Assembly: GCF_028532725.1 (NCBI RefSeq)
Contig: NZ_JAQKGU010000003.1
Span: 1-64,000 of the forward strand
DNA: 64,000 nucleotides
DNA from: Desulfovibrio sp. Fe33
GTDB lineage: Bacteria; Desulfobacterota; Desulfovibrionia; Desulfovibrionales; Desulfovibrionaceae
Direction: 5' to 3'
A program made the translations under genes and the position numbers. The stretch's first letter is position 1, and each line of letters starts with the position of its first letter. Positions 34,829-44,208 of this stretch are shown here, piece by piece. Under the pieces are notes generated by a model, which searched no databases, had not been told where the DNA came from, and saw nothing but the letters and a program-made list of their open reading frames with translations.

Positions 34829-37063
34829 CTATCCCCGGCAGGTTGCCGATTCACTCTTGCCGATGGCGGGGCGGCGGTCGATGGCCACGGAATTGCCGGG
34901 AATGGACTTGGCGTATTTCTTGATGTGAGCGGCGCGCTCCCCGATTTCCATGAGGGAGCAGGGACCGTCGATTTCAATGACTCCGAGGGAGATCGTCACC
35001 AGGGGATACCTTCGTTCCTTGTCGTCGCGCCCTCTGGCTCGAATCCATCCGCGTTCCTTGTCTTCCATGCAGTAGCAGCTTTTGACCAGGCGGCCGAAAC
35101 AGCGGGTGATCGATTGGCATAGCTTGTGGACGGAATCGGGCGGGGTGATGAGCACGAAGTCGTCGCCGCCGATATGGCAGAGGCGGGCGTCGTGGGGCGC
35201 ATGTTTGCGCGTGGCCCACGACATGATGTCGGCGGCCAGCTTGATTATCCGGTCGCCGCTTTTGAAGCCGTAGGTGTCGTTGTAGACCTTGAAGTGGTCC
35301 AGATCGCCGTAGATGATGCTGAACTGCCGTTTCTGCTTGATGCGGGTTTCCACTTCCTGCTCGATGGCCACGTTGCCGGGCAGGCCGGTCAGGGGGTTGG
35401 TTCCCTTGGCCATCTCCACCTGAATTTTGGCCAGGACGTTGAGCAGGTCCTGGACCGTGACCACGTCGTAGAGCAGCCCTTTCTTGGTCACGATGATATC
35501 GTCGTAGGTCTTGATGTGCTCCCGCTTCATGGCCGTGCGCGCGGCCTGTTCCACCGGCATGTCCGCGTCCACGATGAGCGGGCTCTTGTCCATGATCGTG
35601 TCGATGCTCCGCTTGTGGTACAGGGCTATGCCGAACTGGGAGGAAAGCTGGCGGTTGAGGTGGTATTCCATGACCAGCCCCTTGGGCACGTTGTCCCGGA
35701 CGACAACGATGTTCGTGAACGTATCGTTTTTACGGAAGAAATCGTGGGCAGAGGCTACCAGGCAGGACATCTCCATGGCGTGAGGGGCTTTGGCCAGATC
35801 GCCCACGGGCGGGGAACAGATAATATTGTTGGAGATGTCGCCGACGGTTTTGAGATGGCGGCATTCCTCGTTTACATCCGGCTTGGGGGCGGCCGGCCGG
35901 GCAAGAAAATACCCCTGGCCGCAGTGAACCCCGATGTTCTTGAGGCAAATGGCCTGTTCCCTGGTCTCGATGCCTTCACCTATGATCCGGGAACCGATTT
36001 TGTCCGCGAATGTGGCCGTGGTCTCCACCAGAGCGCGTTTGACCGGGTCTTTGTGGATGTCGTCGATGAGCGATTTGTCGAGCTTGATGTAGTCGGGCTG
36101 AAGTTCGGCTATGAGGGTCAGCCCGGAATAGCCCGCGCCAGCGTCGTCCACCGCGATTTGGAATCCCTGGCTGCGGTAGTGCGCCAGGGCGCGGTAGAAC
36201 AGGTCGAAATCCTGGACGCTGTGCTGCTCGGTGATCTCAAAGACCACGTTGTCCGGGGTCAAACCGTACTTGTCCATGAGGTCCAGGGTCTGGCCCGGGG
36301 AAAACGACGGGTCGGCCATGGTCTTAGGATGGATGTTCAGAAAGAGCTTTTGGCCGTCCTTGAGTTCGCCCACGTTGCGAATGGCCGCTTCGCGGCAGAG
36401 CTTTTCGAGGGCGAAGAGGCGGCCCAGCTCCTCGGCGGTCTGGAACAGCATGACCGGGGAGCGGAATGCGGACCCCTCGGGTCCGCGCGCAAGGGCCTCC
36501 CATCCGAGAATGGTGTCCGTTCGGAAGTCCAGAATGGGTTGATAATGGGCCGAGACCCACCCTTGGACGAGGATGGTGTTGAAGCGGCTGGTGATGGACA
36601 GCTCGTTCATGTTCAGGGGACGGCTTTCCATGCGCAGGGCCGTGTTGAGCGCCTTGTTCAGGGCCGCGCCCCACTGGTCGTTGTCGGGCGCTATGGGAAT
36701 CGGCGCGAAGCCCATGCCGAGGTCGATGCCAAGTCCCGTGTGGCGGAGCATCGTCGGCTCCAAGTCTTTCTGGGCCTGGGTTTTGTATTCGTAGGCGATG
36801 TCGGCGGGATTGTTGTCTTGGGGGACAAGGAAGGCCGCTTTGCCTGCTGCCGGTCTGATGACGCGCATGTTGCGGGCTTTGTTGGCGGCCGCCGTGGAAG
36901 CCAGGGATTCCCCCAGTTCCTTTTCGAGGAGATCGACGAAGCTTTGTCCGTACATCTCCTTGAGCTTTACATAATCTTTGATGGTAATGAGGATGAGGGT
37001 CCTGGTCAGCATGGGCCCGGTAGGGAGTTCCCTGAGAATGTCCGCTGATAGTTCCGTATGCAT
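34829..37063 (-). CDS. EAL-CBS-GGDEF cyclic di-GMP signalling protein
   Basis: The protein has 744 residues from ATG 37063, which has a GGGGGA site. About residues 1-160 form an N-terminal domain I do not recognise. An EAL phosphodiesterase domain (about 165-405) keeps GWEALARG, the Asn in FLNIHP, DDAGAGYSG, KLDKSLI and EGIET, so it looks catalytically competent. Paired CBS domains follow (about 440-560). A GGDEF cyclase domain closes the protein with YGDLDHFKVYNDTYG and an altered signature GGDDF at about 632-636. No membrane segments are evident. It would make or break cyclic di-GMP in response to a nucleotide bound by the CBS pair. Confidence 0.9.
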   Translation of the reverse strand: MHTELSADILRELPTGPMLTRTLILITIKDYVKLKEMYGQSFVDLLEKELGESLASTAAANKARNMRVIRPAAGKAAFLVPQDNNPADIAYEYKTQAQKDLEPTMLRHTGLGIDLGMGFAPIPIAPDNDQWGAALNKALNTALRMESRPLNMNELSITSRFNTILVQGWVSAHYQPILDFRTDTILGWEALARGPEGSAFRSPVMLFQTAEELGRLFALEKLCREAAIRNVGELKDGQKLFLNIHPKTMADPSFSPGQTLDLMDKYGLTPDNVVFEITEQHSVQDFDLFYRALAHYRSQGFQIAVDDAGAGYSGLTLIAELQPDYIKLDKSLIDDIHKDPVKRALVETTATFADKIGSRIIGEGIETREQAICLKNIGVHCGQGYFLARPAAPKPDVNEECRHLKTVGDISNNIICSPPVGDLAKAPHAMEMSCLVASAHDFFRKNDTFTNIVVVRDNVPKGLVMEYHLNRQLSSQFGIALYHKRSIDTIMDKSPLIVDADMPVEQAARTAMKREHIKTYDDIIVTKKGLLYDVVTVQDLLNVLAKIQVEMAKGTNPLTGLPGNVAIEQEVETRIKQKRQFSIIYGDLDHFKVYNDTYGFKSGDRIIKLAADIMSWATRKHAPHDARLCHIGGDDFVLITPPDSVHKLCQSITRCFGRLVKSCYCMEDKERGWIRARGRDDKERRYPLVTISLGVIEIDGPCSLMEIGERAAHIKKYAKSIPGNSVAIDRRPAIGKSESATCRG

Positions 37064-37242
37064 CGTCGTTCCCCCGTAACTGGAAAGGCGGATCGAGTAT
37101 GTGTTTGGGCTGCATGGCCATGCCGCCTCGTGACGTCGAGTTGTCACCGCCATGCGACTCGCGCACCCGTTCTCTTACATGGGAGGCGCGATCGGTTGTT
37201 ACTTCCCGGTGACGGGTCTTTGAAATTTTTGTTTCAGCAATA

Positions 37243-37270
37243 AAAAAGGCAGCCTGAGGCTGCCTTTTTT
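37243..37270. terminator. Bidirectional terminator
   Basis: AAAAAGGCAGCC-TGA-GGCTGCCTTTTTT. It lies just past the 3' end of the carboxyltransferase gene on the minus strand. Confidence 0.92.
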
Positions 37271-37290
37271 GATTAAGCGAAGCTGCGCGG

Positions 37291-39537
37291 TTAGCGGTAG
37301 TAGAGGTTTCGGCCGCCGATGGTCAGGAAGGCCTGATGCAGGTTCTTGCGGATGTCCTTGCGGCTCCACACGCCCTGAATGTGGCCCCTGGAAAGCGCCT
37401 TGTAGCAGTTGTGGTAGTTGGGCGGAATTTCCAGACCGGTGGTCTCCTTGATGACGCCGGGACCGGCAAAGCCTATGCGCGAAGAACGCACCGCATACTG
37501 GTAGGGCGAGCAGCCCAGGAAAGAGGCCACCGGACCGGCATAGGAGTTGGTGTCGTAAAGGACTATATACAGTCCGCCTTCCTCAATGTAGCGGCGAACG
37601 GCCATGGTGACTCGGGGCATCTGGATGAGGCCGTTGACGCCTTCCTGGATGCGGATGCCGGCCGTGCCGTGAATGTAGGCCAGGAACGGCTGGTGCTTGG
37701 TCCGGGCCAGTTCCAGGGCGCGGATGAACTTTTCGCCTTCGGCCGCTCCCACGGAGCCGCCCCTGAATTTCGCCACCAGGGTGGCACAGGTGACGCGCAA
37801 CCCTTCGAGGCTGGCGTTGAAGGTCAGGCAGCTCGATTGCAGACCGGTCTTCTTTTTTGCGGCCTCGATTCTTCCCGAGAAGTTGGGGAAGTCGGTGGGA
37901 TTGCCGGAAGCGATGTCCCGGTTGAATTCCCGCACGGAACCGCGGTCGAAGACGTTATGGAGATACCACTGGTATTCCATGGGGAAGTTGTAGCCGCAGT
38001 TGGGGCAGACGCCCGCATAGTCGGTGAACAGGTCGCGCGCCCAGATATCCAGGCAGCCGCGTTTGCGGGAGTGCGGACAAGTGACTTCGCGGTCCTCAAG
38101 GGCCTGGGGGCTGACATAGTCGCTGTCGTTGACCAGGGCGGGCGCTTCCGGCTCGGTCTGGGACAGTCCCGTCAGCTCCATTTCCTTCTGTTTGTCCATG
38201 GTGGAGGTGATGCCGATTTTTTTCAGCATACCGCGCAGCACGGCGTCGATTTTGGCCGTGATGACATGCGCCTCGTCCGAGACCTCTTCGACGATCCGCT
38301 CCACGCGGTGCTTGAAGGGCTTGATAAGCCCGTACAGGATCAGGCTGGCCGAGTTGGAGACAATGCCCGAACTGGTGGCGCTGAGCTTCTCCAGCAGGGA
38401 ACGGTTGTCCTGGTAGGCGCTCTGGGCCATGCGGCGGTACTTGCGAAACCGCTTGGCGACCAGGCGTTCGCGGGCCTTCTCGTTGAGAGACCAGCGCACG
38501 ATGACGTCGGTGTTCTTTTTGAAGTGGCGCAGGGCGACGGCTCGGAACAGCCGCACGCCGCGAACGCTCAACGCCACCTCGTCCGTGGCGCGGACGACCT
38601 GCTCACGGACTTGCTTGAAGAAGTCGAAATGATCGGCCCGAGCGCCCAGAGGCGGCTCCTGGATGATTTCGTCGATGTAGCCGTTGGCGAGGTTGTCCTG
38701 GGCCGTGATGCGTTGCGCCAAGGCGCAGGACTCGATGAGTTCCGCCGGGGCGCGCTCGGAGCCGCGAATGTGCCCCTCAATGGCGGCCGCACCCTCCGGG
38801 GAAATGACGGAGTAGTAGCCGTGGGAGAGCATCAGGCGCTTGTCGGCCATGCCGATGGCCTCGGCGCCGCCGGAACCGCCTTCGGAGAAGATCGCCACGA
38901 TGGGCACGTCCAGTCCGGCCATTTCATAAATGTTCTCGGCTATCTGCTGCGCCGCGCCGGGGAAGTCCTCGATGGGGTAGGAACCGGGCGTGTTCACGTA
39001 GGCGTGGATGGGAATCTGTTCCCGGGCCGCGACCTTCATGTACTTGAGCGCTTTGGAGTTGCCCCAAGGCTTGATGGAGCCGCCATTGCGGAATTCCTCG
39101 CCGTGTCCCTTCTCCTGGCCCACGACCATGACCGGCTGGTTTATGATCTTCTTGCCGCGGCGGCGGGTGATGTAGGCGCGGGCGATGAGCATACCGGGAT
39201 CGATGGAGTGTTCGTCCTGGCCGCCCATTTCAGTATAATTGTCGTAAACGTTCTCCAGGATGTCCTTGAGACTGGCCCGCTGGGGGTGGCGCACGATGCG
39301 CACCTTGTCCATGGCGGTCAGTTGGGCGTCGATGGCGGTTTCCATGGTGGACAGCCGCTTGTCCAGGGATTCCACGGCCCGGATGGCCTGCTCCTCGGAG
39401 AGATCGGCGTTCTTCTCCTGGAATCGGGAGATTTCCGTGGCGAAGGCGTCCAGCTCGGGGCGGGATTTGTTGCCTAGGATGTCGCGGGCGTAGTTTACCC
39501 GGCCCAGGAGGGATTGCAGAGTCTTTTCTATGTTCAT
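37291..39537 (-). CDS. Fused acetyl-CoA carboxylase carboxyltransferase (AccA-AccD)
   Basis: The 748-residue protein joins two carboxyltransferase halves. Residues of about 1-340 are AccA-like (MVVGQEKGHG; FSEGGSGGAEAIGMADK; YYSVISPEGAAAI). A charged linker follows. The C-terminal part (about 490-748) is AccD-like with a cysteine cluster CPHSRKRGC...CPNCGYNF and KFRGGSVGAAEGEKF, IHGTAGIRIQEG and SSRIGFAGPGVI. The order alpha then beta is the reverse of the usual subunit numbering. With the biotin carboxylase 2 bases upstream it forms a carboxylase, probably acetyl-CoA carboxylase. No biotin carrier domain is present in either gene. Confidence 0.85.
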   Translation of the reverse strand: MNIEKTLQSLLGRVNYARDILGNKSRPELDAFATEISRFQEKNADLSEEQAIRAVESLDKRLSTMETAIDAQLTAMDKVRIVRHPQRASLKDILENVYDNYTEMGGQDEHSIDPGMLIARAYITRRRGKKIINQPVMVVGQEKGHGEEFRNGGSIKPWGNSKALKYMKVAAREQIPIHAYVNTPGSYPIEDFPGAAQQIAENIYEMAGLDVPIVAIFSEGGSGGAEAIGMADKRLMLSHGYYSVISPEGAAAIEGHIRGSERAPAELIESCALAQRITAQDNLANGYIDEIIQEPPLGARADHFDFFKQVREQVVRATDEVALSVRGVRLFRAVALRHFKKNTDVIVRWSLNEKARERLVAKRFRKYRRMAQSAYQDNRSLLEKLSATSSGIVSNSASLILYGLIKPFKHRVERIVEEVSDEAHVITAKIDAVLRGMLKKIGITSTMDKQKEMELTGLSQTEPEAPALVNDSDYVSPQALEDREVTCPHSRKRGCLDIWARDLFTDYAGVCPNCGYNFPMEYQWYLHNVFDRGSVREFNRDIASGNPTDFPNFSGRIEAAKKKTGLQSSCLTFNASLEGLRVTCATLVAKFRGGSVGAAEGEKFIRALELARTKHQPFLAYIHGTAGIRIQEGVNGLIQMPRVTMAVRRYIEEGGLYIVLYDTNSYAGPVASFLGCSPYQYAVRSSRIGFAGPGVIKETTGLEIPPNYHNCYKALSRGHIQGVWSRKDIRKNLHQAFLTIGGRNLYYR

Positions 39538-39539
39538 AG

Positions 39540-40997
39540 TTAGAATACGAGGAGGTTTGCGGTTTTTTCAACGAGGAAGGGGATGTTCGATTTCATCGTT
39601 CCTCCGGCGGAATCGGAGCCGTTGAGTTGCAGGTCCCGCAGGAATTCCAGCCCGCGGGATTTGGCTTCTTCGAGGTCCTTGCCCCAGATGATGGCCAGAG
39701 CCAGGTTGGGGTCGTACTCCGTGGGAATCTGGTAGGCGCGGTCCGTGGGGACGTGGGTGTGCACGGTCAGCCAGTCGCGCTTCTGCCACTTGAGTTCCTC
39801 GATCCGGCCTACCCAGGGGGTGAACCCGTTCTCGGTGTCCTCGGCGATGAGGCGGTATTCAATGCCCACCCCGTTGAAGGAGACGTCGTCCTGGGTGTAG
39901 CCAAGCGGCTCGCCCAGGCCGATGCGGATCTGCTCGCGGATCAGGTTCACGTCGGGATTGCCGTTGACCGAGCCGATGCAGGCCGAGACGCCGTTTTCCA
40001 CCTGGATGCGGGTGTTCACTTCCATAAGGAAGGGGTCCCCGTTCGGGGTGACGATCCACTCCCAGGTGCCCACGTTGTCGTATTTGATTTCCTTGGCAAT
40101 GGACAGGGAGTAGCGGGTGATGTCGTCGAGGAGTTTCCGGGCGTCGAAGCTGTAGGTCAAGCCTTGGGGCCAGAAGCCGGGGGCCACCTCGATGCGTTTT
40201 TGCAGTCCGGGAGACTGCACCGAGCAGTTGCGGGTGCCGAAATGAACCGGATTGGTGCCGGACCTGTCGGAGACGATCTGCACTTCAAGGTGGTTGAAGT
40301 TGAACACGCGCTGTTCGATGAGCACGCCCTCGTCGTTGAAGGTGCGCAGGGAATAGTTGCGGATACGGCGGTAGGTCTGGCGGAAACGGGCCATGTCCTC
40401 GCATTCGTCGATGCCCATTCCGCCGCCGCCGGCCGACGCCTTGACCAGGACCACCGGGCGGCTGATGCCCATTTTGGCCTGGAATTCGAACAGGCTTTCG
40501 GCGATGGCCTCGGCCTCAAGCTCGTCATATATTGCCCGGTCGGAGCCGGGCACAGTGGGCACGCCCAGGGCGCGGGCAATGCGCTTGGTGTTGATCTTGT
40601 CGCCCAGGTCCCGGATGACTTCCCAGGAGGGACCGATGAAGGTCATGGGGCGGTCGCGCTGGACCACGCGGCGGGCAAAGCGGTAGTTCTCCGAGAAAAA
40701 GCCGTATCCGGGATGGATGGCAGTGGCCCCGGACTCGTCCGCCACGGACAGAATGTCCCCGGCGTCGAGATAATTATGGATTCGGTACAGGGATTTTTCC
40801 CCGCCCAGCCTGCGGGCCACGTCCAGGTGCCCGGACCGGGAGTCCTCTTTGGTGTACAGGGCAACAAAGGGCAGGCCGAGGTCGGAACACGCCTCCATGA
40901 TCCGCACGGCGATCTCGCCCCTGTTGGCGATGAGTATCTTTTGTCCGTCTAAGCTCACGTCGAATATCTCTTTCGGGTATGGTTTTTTGCGGAGCAC
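39540..40997 (-). CDS. Biotin carboxylase (AccC-like)
   Basis: The 485-residue ATP-grasp protein has IANRGEIAVRIMEACSDLG, IHPGYGFFSEN, the glycine-rich lid KASAGGGGMGIDE, and the catalytic-site segment FLMEVNTRIQVENG. It carboxylates biotin on a carrier protein using ATP and bicarbonate. It starts the minus-strand operon with the AccA-AccD fusion. The N-terminus carries about 18 extra residues compared with standard AccC, and no biotin carrier motif (MKM) is fused to it. Confidence 0.9.
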   Translation of the reverse strand: MLRKKPYPKEIFDVSLDGQKILIANRGEIAVRIMEACSDLGLPFVALYTKEDSRSGHLDVARRLGGEKSLYRIHNYLDAGDILSVADESGATAIHPGYGFFSENYRFARRVVQRDRPMTFIGPSWEVIRDLGDKINTKRIARALGVPTVPGSDRAIYDELEAEAIAESLFEFQAKMGISRPVVLVKASAGGGGMGIDECEDMARFRQTYRRIRNYSLRTFNDEGVLIEQRVFNFNHLEVQIVSDRSGTNPVHFGTRNCSVQSPGLQKRIEVAPGFWPQGLTYSFDARKLLDDITRYSLSIAKEIKYDNVGTWEWIVTPNGDPFLMEVNTRIQVENGVSACIGSVNGNPDVNLIREQIRIGLGEPLGYTQDDVSFNGVGIEYRLIAEDTENGFTPWVGRIEELKWQKRDWLTVHTHVPTDRAYQIPTEYDPNLALAIIWGKDLEEAKSRGLEFLRDLQLNGSDSAGGTMKSNIPFLVEKTANLLVF

Positions 40998-41061
40998 TAA
41001 ATAGCCTTTCTTCGGCTATCTTGCAAATCTTTTGAAATGGTGTTTGTTCTTTAAAACTAAT

Positions 41062-41078
41062 GTGTTATCTTGAAACAC
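41062..41078. promoter_or_regulatory. Inverted repeat in the AT-rich region before the FAD oxidoreductase
   Basis: GTGTT-N7-AACAC lies in a 207-bp AT-rich gap between the divergent biotin carboxylase and FAD oxidoreductase genes. It may be an operator of a redox regulator. No matching regulator is in the window. Confidence 0.3.
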
Positions 41079-41204
41079 CCGTTTGAATTAATAATTATGG
41101 ATTTTTAACTAAAATATGTGTAGAAAATCGGTCCGGCAAGTTTTTAGAGGTCATAGTTGCCAGAATTGTCAACAGGTTGAGATCTTGACCAAGAGGAGTT
41201 CCGA

Positions 41205-42467
41205 ATGGATTACGTTATTGTAGGAAATGGCGTTTCAGCCATCGGCGCCATCGAGGGCATTCGCCAGCACGACAAAGCCGGTTCCATCACGGTTATCAGC
41301 GACGAGGCCGTGCCGACTTACGGCCGTCCGCTCATTTCCTATTACCTTTCGGACAAGATCAAGTTCGACACGCTGCCGTTTCGGCCTGAAGAGTTTTACG
41401 AGCGGAACGGGGTCGCCATGCGGTTGGGGTCCAGGGTGCTTTCCGTGGACGCCGCCGATAAGGTTCTGACCCTCGACTGCGGCGACACCGTCAAATACGA
41501 CAAACTGCTTCTGGCTACCGGCGGCACGCCGGTCCGGCCGGGCCTGCCGGGCGTCGACGGCCCCGGCGTGCACAACTTCACCACCGTCGCCCATGCCGAG
41601 ACCCTCAAGGAATTGGTGGACAAGGTCAAGAAGGTGGTGGTCATCGGTGCGGGCCTCATTGCGCTCAAGGCCGCCGAAGGATTTGCCGAAAAGGGTGTCG
41701 ATGTCACCATCGTGGTCCGTTCCCGGATCATGCGCACCTATTTCGACGAGACCGCCGGCGAACTCATCGTCGATCATCTGGAAAAGAACGGCATTCATTT
41801 TCTGCAGGGCACGGACACGAAGGCCATCATCCGCCGCGAGGACGGTTCCATCAAGGGCGTTGAAACCGACCAGGGACTGGTTGCGGCGGACGTTGTCATC
41901 GTGGCCGCGGGCGTTCGCCCGAACATGGGCCTGGCTATCCAGGCCGGGTTGACCACCGGGCAGGGCATTCGCGTGGATGACTACATGGCCACCAGCGACA
42001 GGGACGTCTTTGCCGCCGGAGACGTCGCCGAAGCCAAGGATTTGCTGACCGGCGAATACACGGTCCGCCCCATCTGGCCCAACGCGTATACCCAAGGCCG
42101 TTACGCGGGCAGGAATATGGCCGGAGCCGAAACTCCGTACACGGGCGGGATGTCCATGAACTCCATCACCTATTACGGACTTCCGACCATTTCCGTGGGC
42201 GAGACCAATCTGGCCGATGACGAACGGTACGAAACCGCCGTGTTTCTCGATCGGGAGAACTCGGTCTATCGCAAGCTGATTTTCCGGGATAACATTCTGG
42301 TCGGATGTATTCTTATCGGGGCCATTGACGCGGCCGGGTTCTACACCAGCTTCATCAAGAACGGTTTCGAGCTGGACGAAGCGGGCAAGGAGCGGCTGAT
42401 GGAAGGCGATCCCTCTCCGGCGCTGTGGCCCGACAGCTTTATTGAAGCCATGATGAACAATCCCTAG
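41205..42467 (+). CDS. FAD-dependent pyridine-nucleotide disulfide-type oxidoreductase
   Basis: The 420-residue flavoprotein has an N-terminal FAD motif VIVGNGVSAIGAIEGIR, the mid NAD(P)H motif VVVIGAGLIALKAAEGFAEKG and the C-terminal FAD motif TSDRDVFAAGDVAEA. It resembles NADH:rubredoxin reductase or the small reductases that feed electrons to ferredoxin or rubredoxin; no redox-active CxxC is seen. AGAGGAG precedes the start. The electron acceptor is not indicated by neighbours, although a small ferredoxin is 1 kb away. Confidence 0.85.
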   Translation: MDYVIVGNGVSAIGAIEGIRQHDKAGSITVISDEAVPTYGRPLISYYLSDKIKFDTLPFRPEEFYERNGVAMRLGSRVLSVDAADKVLTLDCGDTVKYDKLLLATGGTPVRPGLPGVDGPGVHNFTTVAHAETLKELVDKVKKVVVIGAGLIALKAAEGFAEKGVDVTIVVRSRIMRTYFDETAGELIVDHLEKNGIHFLQGTDTKAIIRREDGSIKGVETDQGLVAADVVIVAAGVRPNMGLAIQAGLTTGQGIRVDDYMATSDRDVFAAGDVAEAKDLLTGEYTVRPIWPNAYTQGRYAGRNMAGAETPYTGGMSMNSITYYGLPTISVGETNLADDERYETAVFLDRENSVYRKLIFRDNILVGCILIGAIDAAGFYTSFIKNGFELDEAGKERLMEGDPSPALWPDSFIEAMMNNP

Positions 42468-42493
42468 ATCGGGATTCCTGACGAAATCTCAAG

Positions 42494-42518
42494 AGCCGCT
42501 TTCGAGCGGCTTTTTTGT
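42494..42518 (+). terminator. Rho-independent terminator after the FAD oxidoreductase
   Basis: AGCCGCT-TTCG-AGCGGCT followed by six T. Confidence 0.92.
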
Positions 42519-42567
42519 TTGGATGCATCCTGTATGGCCGACGCGTCGTTTGGCGGCGGGCTTGGGC

Positions 42568-43290
42568 TTAGACGTTGCGGTAAATCATCATGCAGCCGAG
42601 CAGGAAGACGACCGCAAGGGCGAGTTCCCTGTAGCCTTTGTCGGAAAGATGTTTGTACGCCTTGGTTCCGAGGAATATGCCCGTAACGAGGGCGGGCAGG
42701 GACAAAACGTATAAATGCAGCACTTCGTCCGTAATCATCCCGGAAACGGCCTGAGAGGCGATGACGACCATGCCCGAGAAGGCAAAGAAGCACGCCAGGG
42801 TGGCTTTGGCCTGGTCTTTCGTCCATGGCTGGAGGGCGGTATAGACGATTACCGGCGGCCCCCCGACGCCGAGGCTGCCGCCCAGCAGGCCGGAAAAAAA
42901 TCCGGCCAGGATGGCCGCCGGTTTGCCGAGAGGTATCGGCTCGGGTCTGGCCAGGAACTGGTGGCTGGTAAAGACGATCATGATGATGCCGACAAAGATC
43001 GAAAGCCCATCAGGCGGAACCTGCTTGAGTGCGTACACGCCTAGGGGAGTACCCACGACGCTGGCGGACATTAGTGTGAAAGTGCATTTAAGATTGATGT
43101 TCTTGCGCAGGCGGACGGTCAGGTAGAGGCTGATGATGACAGCGAGAAGGACCATGAGCGGAACGCTGGTCTTGATGCTCAGGAAGAACCCCAGCAGCGG
43201 GAGGGCGATGAGCCCGAACCCGAATCCGGTCAGTCCCTGGAGGAATGCTGCGGCTAGCACGATGAAGACGATGGCGGCTGTTTCGAGCAT
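42568..43290 (-). CDS. TauE/SafE-family membrane permease
   Basis: The 240-residue protein has about seven to eight hydrophobic segments and the paired family motifs GLTGFGFGLIALPLL near the N-terminus and AGFFSGLLGGSLGVGGPPVIVYTAL in the middle. The family exports or imports sulfonates, sulfite or other organic anions. It is divergently oriented to the ferredoxin gene across a 158-bp region with two strong palindromes. Confidence 0.85.
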   Translation of the reverse strand: MLETAAIVFIVLAAAFLQGLTGFGFGLIALPLLGFFLSIKTSVPLMVLLAVIISLYLTVRLRKNINLKCTFTLMSASVVGTPLGVYALKQVPPDGLSIFVGIIMIVFTSHQFLARPEPIPLGKPAAILAGFFSGLLGGSLGVGGPPVIVYTALQPWTKDQAKATLACFFAFSGMVVIASQAVSGMITDEVLHLYVLSLPALVTGIFLGTKAYKHLSDKGYRELALAVVFLLGCMMIYRNV

Positions 43291-43345
43291 TATGGTGGCT
43301 TACTGTATTTGTAAGAGGCTGCCAATGTCGATTCTCGTGACTTTA

Positions 43346-43375
43346 AATTTGGTATAAAATGGTTGCCACCAAATT
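43346..43375. promoter_or_regulatory. Promoter-overlapping 8-bp inverted repeat (TauE / ferredoxin intergenic)
   Basis: AATTTGGT at 43346-43353 and ACCAAATT at 43368-43375 form perfect arms around a 14-base spacer, and a TATAAA hexamer overlaps the left arm. A second palindrome, AAATGGA-AA-TCCATTT, lies at 43400-43415, 33 bases before the ferredoxin start. Both fit operator sites in a divergent promoter. Confidence 0.5.
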
Positions 43376-43445
43376 GAATCGCAGGGTATAGGTATCAACA
43401 AATGGAAATCCATTTTTAACTAATCCCAGTATCTCAGGAGGTTGA

Positions 43446-43628
<183 letters not shown>

Positions 43629-43644
43629 CTGAAAAATTGTAAAA

Positions 43645-43677
43645 AAAAGACCGCCTATCGGAGGCGGTCTTTTTTTT
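43645..43677. terminator. Bidirectional terminator
   Basis: AAAAAGACCGCC-TATCG-GAGGCGGTCTTTTT. It serves the ferredoxin gene and the convergent lipoprotein gene. Confidence 0.92.
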
Positions 43678-43694
43678 GCGCTTTCGGGGAATTG

Positions 43695-44141
43695 CTACTG
43701 CAATTCGATGAATTTGCTGCGAACCTCTTCAATGATGTCCCGGCTGTCCGGGAAGTTCAGGGCTTCGCCACGGGATAAGGCGTGAACATGGATCAGACCC
43801 GCTTGTTCGTCATAATAAAACTCCGCATCGTCCATGGTGCGTAGAACGCTGCTTCTAAATTCCGCACGCAGATAGTTGCCTTCGCTCAGAAGCACCTTGC
43901 CGCCGAAGACAGACTCAACGGCATTGCTCAGGTCAACCATCACTTTGTTGGAATCGCCGGTGGCTTTGATGGGGTCGATTCTGCGCTTTGCATCGTCTGT
44001 TTGCGAGGAAATGCAATCGACGTCGTCCGGGCAGACGGCGAACATGCCATTGGTCATGCCCAGGTCCGGGGCTTTGGTCGAGCAGGCCGGGAAGGCGGCC
44101 AGGGAGATCGCGATAACGGTAGTGGCGAGTAGTTGTTTCAT
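43695..44141 (-). CDS. DUF1499-family lipoprotein
   Basis: The protein has 148 residues from ATG 44141: the signal peptide ends in lipobox AAFPAC (Cys20), followed by a DUF1499-like domain with CPDDVDCISSQTDD, VESVFGGKVLLSEGNYLRAEFRS and DAEFYYDEQAGLIHVHALS. Function of the family is unknown; it is an envelope protein. The longer frame from 44186 would bury the signal peptide. Confidence 0.83.
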   Translation of the reverse strand: MKQLLATTVIAISLAAFPACSTKAPDLGMTNGMFAVCPDDVDCISSQTDDAKRRIDPIKATGDSNKVMVDLSNAVESVFGGKVLLSEGNYLRAEFRSSVLRTMDDAEFYYDEQAGLIHVHALSRGEALNFPDSRDIIEEVRSKFIELQ

Positions 44142-44208
44142 GGCTTTTGGTATATTTCGAAACCGAACGCAAAAGCAACCACTCATTTCGAATGGAGGCG
44201 TATCCCGA

